From positions 1 to 32,208 of IMG/VR virus record IMGVR_UViG_3300025430_000077: DNA of 32,208 nucleotides; one strand, 5' to 3'. This stretch comes from a virus. Shown in pieces: positions 22,475-28,106 of the stretch; positions within the stretch are counted from its first letter, which is position 1; each line of letters begins with the position of its first letter. Below the pieces are notes generated by a model, which did no database searches, had not been told where the DNA came from, and worked only from the letters and a program-made list of their open reading frames with translations. The translations under genes and the position numbers were made by a program.

Positions 22475-23643
22475 TGCGGGGACGAACAAAGGGTACAGGA
22501 TCGCTCGATGAGAGGCCAAAAGGCTCGGGTCGTTGGCGCCTGCGGATGAACTACGGCACCGATCCGGGCACCGGTAAGCGCCGAGTCAAGGTGTGGACCT
22601 TTGAGGCGAAGAACCGCCGAGAGGCCGAGCGCCAGGCAGCGCGCATCCTCGACGAGTTTGAATCCACCGTCAAGGTCATCCCGACAAAGCAGCTCGTCTC
22701 TCAGCTGCTCGAGGAGCACCTCGTCCTGCTCACCAGCCGCGGTCGGGCCCCTCGGTACCTAGACGACTTTGCCAAGGTGTCGCGCAACATCATCGGCCCC
22801 GCACTCGGGCACATCCCGGTCGATCAACTCACGGTGCGCGCCGTTGACCAGTTCATCACCGACCTGATCGACTCCGGGCGCTCGCCGGCCACGGTTCGTC
22901 GCTACTGCGCCGTGCTGCGCTCTGCGCTCGCTCAGGGCGTTCGGTGGGGTTGGCTCGAGCGAAGCCCCATGGACCGGGTTTCGATGCCTGAGGCGCCCAC
23001 ACGGGTCGTCTCAGCGCCAACCACGGAGCAAGTGCAGCGGTTTATCTCGGCGTGCCAGAGTCATTCCGAGCAGTTCGGGATGTTCGTGCTGCTGGCTGCG
23101 GTGACCGGGATGCGCCGAGGCGAACTCGCAGCCCTTCGTTGGAGCGACCTCGACGGGAACTGCCTCCACGTTCGAGCATCTGCCTACCGTGCTGGCCGGG
23201 AACACGGCATCAAAACCACCAAGACCGGCCGGGAGCGCGTCGTAGTCCTTGACCCGCTGATCCTTGAGCGGCTCGGCACCTACCGGGCGTTCATGCTTGA
23301 GCAGGCGGCGAACTGGCCAACGGGCCCGATTCAGGTGGTCGAGGATGGGTACATCTTCCCGAAGCGTGCCGACATGGCATCGCCGGCCAACATCGACACC
23401 TACTCGAGCGTCGCATCGAAGATCGCCAAGGACCTCGACCTACCGCAAATTCACCTGCACTCGCTCAGGCACTTCCACGCTACTGAACTCATCGCCGCCG
23501 GCCAAGACCCGGTCAACGCTGCGCAACGCCTCGGACATGCCAACCCAACAATGACGCTTCGGGTTTACGCCCACGCCGTAGCGGAGCGCCAGATCGAGGC
23601 GGCCAACATCGGTGCTCGAGTGATGCAGAAACTGAACCCCTAG
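22474..23643 (+). CDS. int: Tyrosine-type site-specific integrase
   Basis: Predicted integrase (389 aa) that inserts and, with an excisionase, removes the phage genome. N-terminal arm-binding region (about 5-60, GSGRWRLRMNYGTDPGTGKR), core-binding helices (75-165), then the catalytic domain with the full set: R214 in TGMRRGE, K250 in TTKTGRERV, H329 and R332 in HLHSLRH, H355 in LGHANP, and nucleophile Y365 in RVYAH. ATG 22474 is chosen over GTG 22468; neither has a ribosome site, and the -10 spacing favours a leaderless ATG. Its target is probably the tRNA-Ser gene half found just upstream. Confidence 0.96.
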   Translation: MRGRTKGTGSLDERPKGSGRWRLRMNYGTDPGTGKRRVKVWTFEAKNRREAERQAARILDEFESTVKVIPTKQLVSQLLEEHLVLLTSRGRAPRYLDDFAKVSRNIIGPALGHIPVDQLTVRAVDQFITDLIDSGRSPATVRRYCAVLRSALAQGVRWGWLERSPMDRVSMPEAPTRVVSAPTTEQVQRFISACQSHSEQFGMFVLLAAVTGMRRGELAALRWSDLDGNCLHVRASAYRAGREHGIKTTKTGRERVVVLDPLILERLGTYRAFMLEQAANWPTGPIQVVEDGYIFPKRADMASPANIDTYSSVASKIAKDLDLPQIHLHSLRHFHATELIAAGQDPVNAAQRLGHANPTMTLRVYAHAVAERQIEAANIGARVMQKLNP

Positions 23644-23705
23644 AGCGTCCACACGGCGACGGTGCTCTTTGGTCCGGGGTTGTATTCAACTTGATGACAA
23701 TTCGG

Positions 23706-23948
23706 TCAACCGCATTCGTCGGCGTTGGCGGCGAAGCCTGCAACGTCAAGAAAGTTGTCCCGCTTGTGGGAGTTCGCTTCCCTGCTCATTTTCTGCAAGA
23801 TGTTGAGCGCGCAGACGTCGACGGCGGAGATTGGCACGTCGAGGTAGGCCGACCACATCGCAGCTGTGCGTTCATGGTTCTCACTTGGCGGTCCGTAAAA
23901 CTGCCCTCGGTCTTTCACGATCTGCGCTGCTTCGTCGAGGAGTGCCAT
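23706..23948 (-). CDS. DUF6378-like phage protein
   Basis: An 80-residue protein on the - strand, convergent with the integrase. LLDEAAQIVKDRGQFYGPPS, ENHERTAAMWSAYL and KRDNFLDVAGFAAN match the DUF6378 pattern seen in many phages; its function is unknown. ATG 23948 fits the family's usual start. A longer version starting near GTG 23984-23987, behind GAGGGG, adds about a dozen residues and cannot be excluded. The SOS-box-like site at 24017-24030 lies in its upstream region, so it may share SOS control with the ORF at 24043. Confidence 0.75.
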   Translation of the reverse strand: MALLDEAAQIVKDRGQFYGPPSENHERTAAMWSAYLDVPISAVDVCALNILQKMSREANSHKRDNFLDVAGFAANADECG

Positions 23949-24016
23949 GCCGGCAGTCTTGCAAAACCTTGTCACCACAACCCCTCTTCCAAAACGCGCA
24001 CGGTCGTGGAATGATG

Positions 24017-24030
24017 CGAACACTTGTTCG
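24017..24030 (+). promoter_or_regulatory. Candidate LexA (SOS) box
   Basis: CGAACACTTGTTCG is a palindrome matching the Gram-positive/actinobacterial LexA core CGAAC-N4-GTTCG exactly; one of the four preferred central bases differs from the fuller consensus. It sits between two divergent genes (DUF6378-like on -, 47-codon ORF on +) and ends 12 bases before the latter's start codon, where LexA would block expression. No other exact match was noticed in the window. Confidence 0.62.
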
Positions 24031-24042
24031 TGAAGGGGCGTT

Positions 24043-24186
24043 ATGCAGAAGCAATTGAAGACAGCAGAGGAGTTGAACCAAATGGCTGAGAGCCACCGCT
24101 GTCATGCCGAACGTCTCGACATCGCAGCTCAGATCATCCGGGGCGTCATGGCCCTACCGGACTCAGAAACTAAATCCCCTCGATGA
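24043..24186 (+). CDS. Small SOS-box-linked protein; candidate antirepressor
   Basis: A 47-residue charged, helical ORF (MQKQLKTAEELNQMAESHRC, then AERLDIAAQIIRGVM) starting at ATG 24043 behind AAGGGG. It is convergent with the repressor gene and overlaps its 3' end by 17 bp. The LexA-like box sits just upstream. No family is recognised. By position it could make a small antirepressor that binds the repressor, or its transcript could run antisense into the repressor gene. Being short, it could also be non-coding, with only the transcript mattering. Confidence 0.5.
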   Translation: MQKQLKTAEELNQMAESHRCHAERLDIAAQIIRGVMALPDSETKSPR

Positions 24187-24430
24187 CGAAGCGTGCCAGG
24201 TGCTCTCGCCGAACGGTCTCCGCGATCATCTCGGCGAAGGCTTCCTTCGTGATATGCAGATAGGCCATCAGGCCAAGCCAATGCTCGGTCTGCACCGGTA
24301 GCGCACCGCGCTCCCAGTTGCTGATGGTGGCGTTCGATACTCCCAGCTCGACGCCGGCCTGACGAGAGTTCTGACTGCGCGCGGTCCGCTCCGCTTTGAG
24401 TGCTTCGGCGAGGGTCGGCTGCTTCTCCAT
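24170..24430 (-). CDS. HTH repressor (probable immunity repressor), XRE type
   Basis: An 86-residue DNA-binding protein on the - strand. Residues 8-45 form an XRE/Cro-type helix-turn-helix (ALKAERTARSQNSRQAGVEL, then GVSNATISNWERGALP). It stands divergent to the excisionase-like gene, the usual place of a lysogeny repressor. The C-terminal 40 residues are helical and may form a dimer contact; no LexA/S24-type self-cleavage domain fits in this length. The - strand TACAAT nine bases before ATG 24430 implies a nearly leaderless message. A Cro-like role cannot be excluded, but no other repressor candidate is seen. Confidence 0.8.
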   Translation of the reverse strand: MEKQPTLAEALKAERTARSQNSRQAGVELGVSNATISNWERGALPVQTEHWLGLMAYLHITKEAFAEMIAETVRREHLARFVIEGI

Positions 24431-24439
24431 CAGGATTCC

Positions 24440-24445
24440 ATTGTA
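24440..24445 (-). promoter_or_regulatory. -10 box of repressor promoter
   Basis: TACAAT on the - strand, ending nine bases before the repressor ATG. With usual spacing the transcript would start only two or three bases before the ATG. No good -35 is seen at 17-18 bp, so expression may be weak or activated. Confidence 0.55.
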
Positions 24446-24513
24446 CGCCCGACCCTGTGAAAATACCTAACGCCCTGCTAAATCGGGACAAATCCGGTAG
24501 TGACCAGAAAGAC

Positions 24514-24543
24514 TTGACGAGTTGGTAAGAGTTCGCTTACCAT
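24514..24543 (+). promoter_or_regulatory. Early rightward promoter, leaderless
   Basis: TTGACG (24514-24519) and TACCAT (24538-24543) with an 18 bp spacer. The predicted first transcribed base, seven after the -10, is the A of ATG 24550, so the message would be leaderless. The spacer holds the operator-like inverted repeat. It probably drives the whole early operon. Confidence 0.68.
24524..24541 (+). promoter_or_regulatory. Candidate repressor operator O1
   Basis: Inverted repeat GGTAAG/CTTACC with a 6-base centre, lying within the spacer and overlapping the -10 of the early promoter. Bound repressor would block RNA polymerase. Its outer bases GGTAA-N8-TTACC recur at 22314-22331. Confidence 0.65.
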
Positions 24544-24549
24544 CTCGCC

Positions 24550-24753
24550 ATGCCCACCACACCTACCATCCGACGAACCGAACTTCCCGAACTGCTCACC
24601 ACCTCCGAGGCTGCGTCGTACCTGCGCCTCCATGTTGACACCGTGGTCAAGTCGCTTCGCACCGGCCGGCTCCGTGGCGTCAAGGTCGGCAACCGCTGGC
24701 TCATTCGTGCAGAAGACCTCGTCCAGTTCACGCAGCCCAAGGACGCAGCGTGA
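24550..24753 (+). CDS. Excisionase-like / MerR-type HTH protein
   Basis: A 67-residue protein with the excisionase-family winged helix: LLTTSEAASYLRLHVDTVVK, then LRTGRLRGVKVGNRWLIRAE and DLVQF. Such proteins bend attachment-site DNA to favour excision, or act as transcription regulators. It is the first gene of the rightward early operon, with its start at the predicted transcription start. An excisionase role fits induction of a prophage, but a Cro-like regulatory role is also possible. Confidence 0.78.
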   Translation: MPTTPTIRRTELPELLTTSEAASYLRLHVDTVVKSLRTGRLRGVKVGNRWLIRAEDLVQFTQPKDAA

Positions 24754-25043
24754 GCAACGGCACCATCGCTGCGTTCGACGCACACATCTTGACGTTGCAG
24801 CTGCGGATCGCCAACCTCAAGGCGGAGATCGCCCTGATGGAGCAGCACCAAATCGCCTCGGTTGTCGGTGAATCCCCCACCGCCGGCAGCCGGGCATTTT
24901 CGGCCGGCGAGGAGTCCGAGGCCCACGCCTCGTTCCTCCTTCCTTCGCTGGGCGTGAGGCCGTCTGTGTTTAGGGACGCAGACCTCCTTGCCGGCCACCC
25001 TGCGCAACGCGCAATCCCTACAGAAGGAGGAAGCAATGAGTGA
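24750..25043 (+). CDS. Small protein with leucine-zipper start, unknown
   Basis: A 97-residue frame from GTG 24750 (GTGA overlap). Residues 7-35 (AAFDAHILTLQLRIANLKAE) form a likely coiled coil. The remaining 60 residues are low-complexity and lie over two RNA hairpins (24909-24938, 24962-24983), so the C-terminal part may be shaped by RNA structure rather than protein function. It overlaps the next start by eight bases. Confidence 0.5.
   Translation: MSNGTIAAFDAHILTLQLRIANLKAEIALMEQHQIASVVGESPTAGSRAFSAGEESEAHASFLLPSLGVRPSVFRDADLLAGHPAQRAIPTEGGSNE
24909..24938 (+). other. Stem-loop inside early operon
   Basis: CGAGGC/GCCTCG with loop CCAC, extended by GAGGA/TCCTC below a small internal loop. 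Followed by a pyrimidine run, CTTCCTTC. It may be an attenuator between the excisionase-like gene and the annealing-protein gene. Confidence 0.55.
24962..24983 (+). other. Second stem-loop before recT-like gene
   Basis: GTCTGTG pairs with CGCAGAC (one G-U pair) around an 8-base loop. It ends about 40 bases before the strong GAAGGAGGAAG ribosome site of the next gene, so it might affect translation or mRNA stability there. Confidence 0.5.
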
Positions 25044-25935
25044 AGGAACGGCCATTGTGCCGTCGAAGGCGGTCGGGGGTCTCCCCTACCTAAGCGAGTA
25101 CCTGAACGTGTCGAACACGATCAGCAAGACCGAGCTGGTGCCGGACGCATTGAAGGGTCGCCCCGAAGCGATCCTCGCAGTGATGCTCGCCGGCTCCGAG
25201 TTGGGTATCGGGCCCATGCAGGCGTTGCAGTCCATCAATATCATCAAGGGCAAGCCGGCGTTGTCGGCAGAACTGATGCGTGCGCTGGTGCTGTCCGCCG
25301 GCCACCAGATCATCGTTGAGGCCAACGACCTCGAGGCCACGGCAACCTGCAAGCGCCAAGGCTGGGAGGATTGGAAGACGGTGTCGTTCAGCCTGGACGA
25401 TGCCAAGCGTGCCGGCCTGACCAGCAACCCGGTGTGGTCCAAGTACCCACGGGCGATGGTGTCGGCGCGTGTGACGTCTGAGGCCTGCCGGCTCTACTTC
25501 CCCGACATCATCTCCGGCCTGTCCTACACCCCGGAGGAGATCGAGTCCATCGACCTGCCCGACACTTCGGCGCACCCGTCGAACGGCAACGCCGCTCCTC
25601 GAGCAGCTGCACTCCGGGTCGTTCCCGACCAAGCGCCGGCCGATGAGGTCTACGACGCCGAGGTTGTGGAAGCCCAGATTGAGCGCCGTGGACCGAAGCC
25701 CATTACCGAGAAGCAGATGGGGCTCATCAAGAAGTTGCTCGTCGACCTCGGGTTCAACGATGCCAAGGCGCGTGGTGACTACATCAAGGCCCTCGCCGGC
25801 CGGGAAGTGGCGAACCTCAGCCAGTTGACCTCGTTTGAGGCCTCCAAGGTCATTGACGCTCTCAAGTTGGTCGAAGAGGGCAGCGCCCAAGAAATCGTTG
25901 CCGACTTCGACGACATCGACGGGAGGCCGTTCTGA
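25036..25935 (+). CDS. RecT-like single-strand annealing protein
   Basis: A 299-residue protein. Residues 30-175 contain GRPEAILAVMLAGSELGIGP, MQALQSINIIKGKPALSAEL and MVSARVTSEACRLYFPDIIS, a pattern seen in phage proteins annotated as RecT-like annealing or ssDNA-binding proteins. A flexible Ala/Pro linker follows, then a second helical domain (about 217-275, KPITEKQMGLIKKLLVDLGF, LSQLTSFEASKVIDALK) common at the end of phage recombination proteins. It would coat and anneal single strands during replication and recombination. No partner exonuclease is seen. ATG 25036 follows GAAGGAGGAAG. Confidence 0.75.
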   Translation: MSEGTAIVPSKAVGGLPYLSEYLNVSNTISKTELVPDALKGRPEAILAVMLAGSELGIGPMQALQSINIIKGKPALSAELMRALVLSAGHQIIVEANDLEATATCKRQGWEDWKTVSFSLDDAKRAGLTSNPVWSKYPRAMVSARVTSEACRLYFPDIISGLSYTPEEIESIDLPDTSAHPSNGNAAPRAAALRVVPDQAPADEVYDAEVVEAQIERRGPKPITEKQMGLIKKLLVDLGFNDAKARGDYIKALAGREVANLSQLTSFEASKVIDALKLVEEGSAQEIVADFDDIDGRPF

Positions 25936-26156
25936 TGAATACCGAAGACAAGCACCCACACCCACTCGACGAGCACACCTGCCCTGGCAACGCGTCGCTC
26001 AAGGCCGAGTGCAACCGGCTGTACGACCGCATCCAGATCCTCGTTCGTGACCTCGACGAGGCGCAGAAGGCCTACGACGCCATTCGTGCCGAGCGCGACG
26101 TGCTGCGCAAGCGGCTGTCCGACCTCAGCATCGACGCACAGGGAGGCTCCCGATGA
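25935..26156 (+). CDS. Small coiled-coil protein, unknown
   Basis: A 73-residue charged protein with a helical second half (ECNRLYDRIQILVRDLDEAQ, then AERDVLRKRLSDL) likely to form a coiled coil. An early His/Pro-rich stretch contains one Cys (C16). Overlaps its neighbours by 1 and 4 bases in the early operon. No family is recognised. Confidence 0.6.
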   Translation: MNTEDKHPHPLDEHTCPGNASLKAECNRLYDRIQILVRDLDEAQKAYDAIRAERDVLRKRLSDLSIDAQGGSR

Positions 26157-26332
26157 AGAGAGTCTCATACATCCCGCTCGACGCCGGCCACATCGCTCGG
26201 ATCGTCAGTTGGTACGACAACTTGCCGGCCGACGTACGCACAAACGAAGACACCGTACTTGCTGCCGATATGGAGCGGTGCCTCGACCACCTTGTCGACG
26301 TCGAACTCATCACAGAGGGAGCAGGCCGATGA
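26153..26332 (+). CDS. Small hypothetical protein
   Basis: A 59-residue ORF from ATG 26153, with an ATGA overlap at both ends. The sequence (VSYIPLDAGHIARIVSWYDN, then VLAADMERCLDHLVDVELI) is acidic and looks like a small alpha/beta fold. Overlap spacing and the GGAGG upstream support translation. Function unknown. Confidence 0.6.
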   Translation: MKRVSYIPLDAGHIARIVSWYDNLPADVRTNEDTVLAADMERCLDHLVDVELITEGAGR

Positions 26333-26607
26333 ACGAGATCCGTGAGCGGTACGCACTCCGCAACCTCATCCTGATCGCCGGCACGCTGGCCAACGCTGCG
26401 CTGTTCCTCAAGGGTCTGACCGATTCATGGGTGGCGTGGTCAACGCCGTTTCTCATCTGCGGACCCATTCAAGCGGTGCTGGTGCTGCTGTTCTTTGTGA
26501 ATCGCATGGTGTACCTCGAGGAGCGCAAGCGCGCACTCCGAGCACGTCGCCGTCGAGTGCGTCAGACGCCGGCCTACACGATCCTTGACCGAGAGGACGT
26601 GGCATGA
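26329..26607 (+). CDS. Small membrane protein with basic tail
   Basis: A 92-residue protein with two membrane helices (about 11-30, RNLILIAGTLANAALFLKGL; 40-62, FLICGPIQAVLVLLFFVNRM) and a strongly basic cytoplasmic tail (ERKRALRARRRRVRQ). ATG 26329 shares ATGA with the upstream stop. Early-expressed membrane proteins may alter the host envelope or exclude other phages, but nothing specific is visible. Confidence 0.65.
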   Translation: MNEIRERYALRNLILIAGTLANAALFLKGLTDSWVAWSTPFLICGPIQAVLVLLFFVNRMVYLEERKRALRARRRRVRQTPAYTILDREDVA

Positions 26608-26939
26608 CGGACACCCAAACCTCCCTGTTTGAGTTCGCACCGGTCACCTACGAGACCGAGTGGTGCCTCGAGGATCGCTTCTGGCACTTCCACTGGGCAA
26701 ACCCGTGGGTCTACGACGAGCTCGTACGCCTGGCACGAATCGCCAAGGACCACGGTCGCAACCGGATCGCTATTGCCAGCCTCGTTGAGCGCCTGCGTTG
26801 GGACTTCGAGCTGAGCGCCAGCACCGGCGAGGAGTGGAAGGTCAACAACTCCTACCGAGCCTTCTACGCCCGGCTCATCATGCGCAAGGAATCCGACCTC
26901 GTCGAGATGTTCGAGGTTCGTGCGCAGAGGTGCCGCTGA
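26604..26939 (+). CDS. Conserved actinophage early protein, unknown function
   Basis: A 111-residue protein with DRFWHFHWANPWVYDELVRL, RNRIAIASLVERLRWDF and NNSYRAFYARLIMRKESDLV. The pattern, N-x-x-V-Y-x-x-L followed by L-R-W and N-N-x-Y-R-x-x-Y-A-R-L, recurs in small early proteins of other actinophages, none with a known role to me. It looks like a compact helical domain that may bind nucleic acid. Confidence 0.65.
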   Translation: MTDTQTSLFEFAPVTYETEWCLEDRFWHFHWANPWVYDELVRLARIAKDHGRNRIAIASLVERLRWDFELSASTGEEWKVNNSYRAFYARLIMRKESDLVEMFEVRAQRCR

Positions 26940-27154
26940 TGGCTCGGTTCCTGTTCGAGTTGCCCGAGAAGGTGCTTCAAGTCATCTACGTCCAGCTGCA
27001 CTGTAGGTCCTGTGGCTGCGCCTACGTCGAGCACAGCCAAGACGCCTGCGGCACCTGCGGGTCGTGGTGCAACCGTCCTCGAACCATCGAAGAGCTGCTC
27101 GCCGTGCACGGCGAGGACCGAATGAAGGAGTTGGGACTTGACGAACTTGTCTGA
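26939..27154 (+). CDS. Zinc-ribbon-like small protein
   Basis: A 71-residue protein with two metal-binding knuckles, CRSCGC (about 22-27) and CGTCGSWC (37-44), followed by a charged helix. This is typical of a zinc ribbon that binds nucleic acid or a protein partner. Starts at ATG 26939 (ATGA-type overlap), and its 3' end overlaps the first WhiB gene by 17 bp. Confidence 0.65.
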   Translation: MARFLFELPEKVLQVIYVQLHCRSCGCAYVEHSQDACGTCGSWCNRPRTIEELLAVHGEDRMKELGLDELV

Positions 27155-27608
27155 CTATGCACTTCCATCGCTCGGCGTGCCGGCGGCTCCCGATTCGTGG
27201 ATGACCAGGGGCGCTTGTCGAGGCCACCAAGACGTGTTCTGGCCAGAAGGCGACGACGCGCAGAAGACCGCTCGAACGGCGATGTTCGCCGCTAAGAGGA
27301 TCTGCCAAGCCTGTCCGGTCAACCCTGAGTGCCGAGAGTACGCATTGGCTCACGAGAGCATCACCCACGGCATCTGGGGAGGCTTGACGCCAAGAGAGCG
27401 TCGAAGCATTCGCGAAGAGGCCGGTGTTCGCCGCAAAGCCACAACGCGCCCTGGTGGCAACTGCCGGACGTGCGGTGCGTGGATTCAAGAGACCAAGCGT
27501 GAGGGCCTCATGCCCATTAGGGAGTCGTTTTGCGGTCCCGTCTGCCAGGGCCTCTACCGCTACCCAGCATCGCTCAACACCGAAACGCCATTGAAGGAGG
27601 AAGCATGA
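27138..27608 (+). CDS. WhiB-family regulator 1 with extra C-terminal zinc knuckles
   Basis: A 156-residue WhiB-like protein. The four iron-sulphur cluster cysteines are C27 (RGACRG), C56, C59 and C65 (CQACPVNPECREYA), followed by the GIWGG turn (78-82) and a basic region (RERRSIREEAGVRRK). Beyond the usual end, residues 107-137 add two Cys pairs (CRTC; CGPVC) that look like a zinc knuckle. WhiB proteins bind the host's main sigma factor; phage WhiB of TM4 interferes with host WhiB2. TTG 27138 is used, with AAGGAG upstream. Confidence 0.88.
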   Translation: MTNLSDYALPSLGVPAAPDSWMTRGACRGHQDVFWPEGDDAQKTARTAMFAAKRICQACPVNPECREYALAHESITHGIWGGLTPRERRSIREEAGVRRKATTRPGGNCRTCGAWIQETKREGLMPIRESFCGPVCQGLYRYPASLNTETPLKEEA

Positions 27609-27835
27609 TTGAAGTTCCGATTCATGAGGCTGGGATGAAGATCCAAGCCCTCAAGTCATCGCCAACTGCCGCTGCCGGCGTCTATGAGGTCAAGGCCTAC
27701 GGTTACCGAGACGGGTCCGACAGCCCTGCGTGGTACACGCATTTCGTCGACGCCGAGTCTGCGCACCACGCCGTTGTCGTCCTCGAGCAGCAGCTGCGCA
27801 CGTCGACGTCGTGGAGATGGGCGGTCAACCGATGA
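27605..27835 (+). CDS. Small hypothetical protein between the WhiB genes
   Basis: A 76-residue alpha/beta ORF (GMKIQALKSSPTAAAGVYEV, then WYTHFVDAESAHHAVVVLEQ) lying between two WhiB genes and overlapping both by four bases. GGAGGAAG precedes ATG 27605. No family is recognised. Confidence 0.62.
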   Translation: MIEVPIHEAGMKIQALKSSPTAAAGVYEVKAYGYRDGSDSPAWYTHFVDAESAHHAVVVLEQQLRTSTSWRWAVNR

Positions 27836-28104
27836 GCGCCGTCCAGCAGGAGTGGATGTTCGCGGCTCGCTGCAAGGGAGTGCCGGCCAACATCATGTTC
27901 CCCGCTCGAGGCGAGAGCGTCGAAGCGGCGATCCGGGTCTGCTCTGAGTGCCCGGTCATCGAAGAGTGCCTGGAGTACGCCCTCGTGAACCGAGAGGTCC
28001 ACGGCGTATGGGGAGGCACCTCAGAGCGCATTCGTCGACGCATGCGTCGAGCACGCAACAAAGCAATTCCCTCAGCAGTCCGTCTTTCCCTAAGGAGGAA
28101 CTAA
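27832..28104 (+). CDS. WhiB-family regulator 2
   Basis: A compact 90-residue WhiB-like protein with all four cluster cysteines, C14 (AARCKG), C37, C40 and C46 (CSECPVIEECLEYA), the GVWGG turn (58-62) and a basic C-terminus (RIRRRMRRARNK). It lacks the extra knuckles of the first WhiB. It would bind sigma factor and DNA as an iron-sulphur regulator, controlling phage genes or countering host WhiB proteins. Its ATGA overlap places it in the same early message. Confidence 0.9.
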   Translation: MSAVQQEWMFAARCKGVPANIMFPARGESVEAAIRVCSECPVIEECLEYALVNREVHGVWGGTSERIRRRMRRARNKAIPSAVRLSLRRN

Positions 28105-28106
28105 CC

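Noticed and set aside
24129-24491. 120-codon - strand frame overlapping the repressor gene
   Set aside because: It is another frame of the same DNA, Arg/Ser/Gly-rich; the XRE-type frame at 24170-24430 has a clear domain and promoter.
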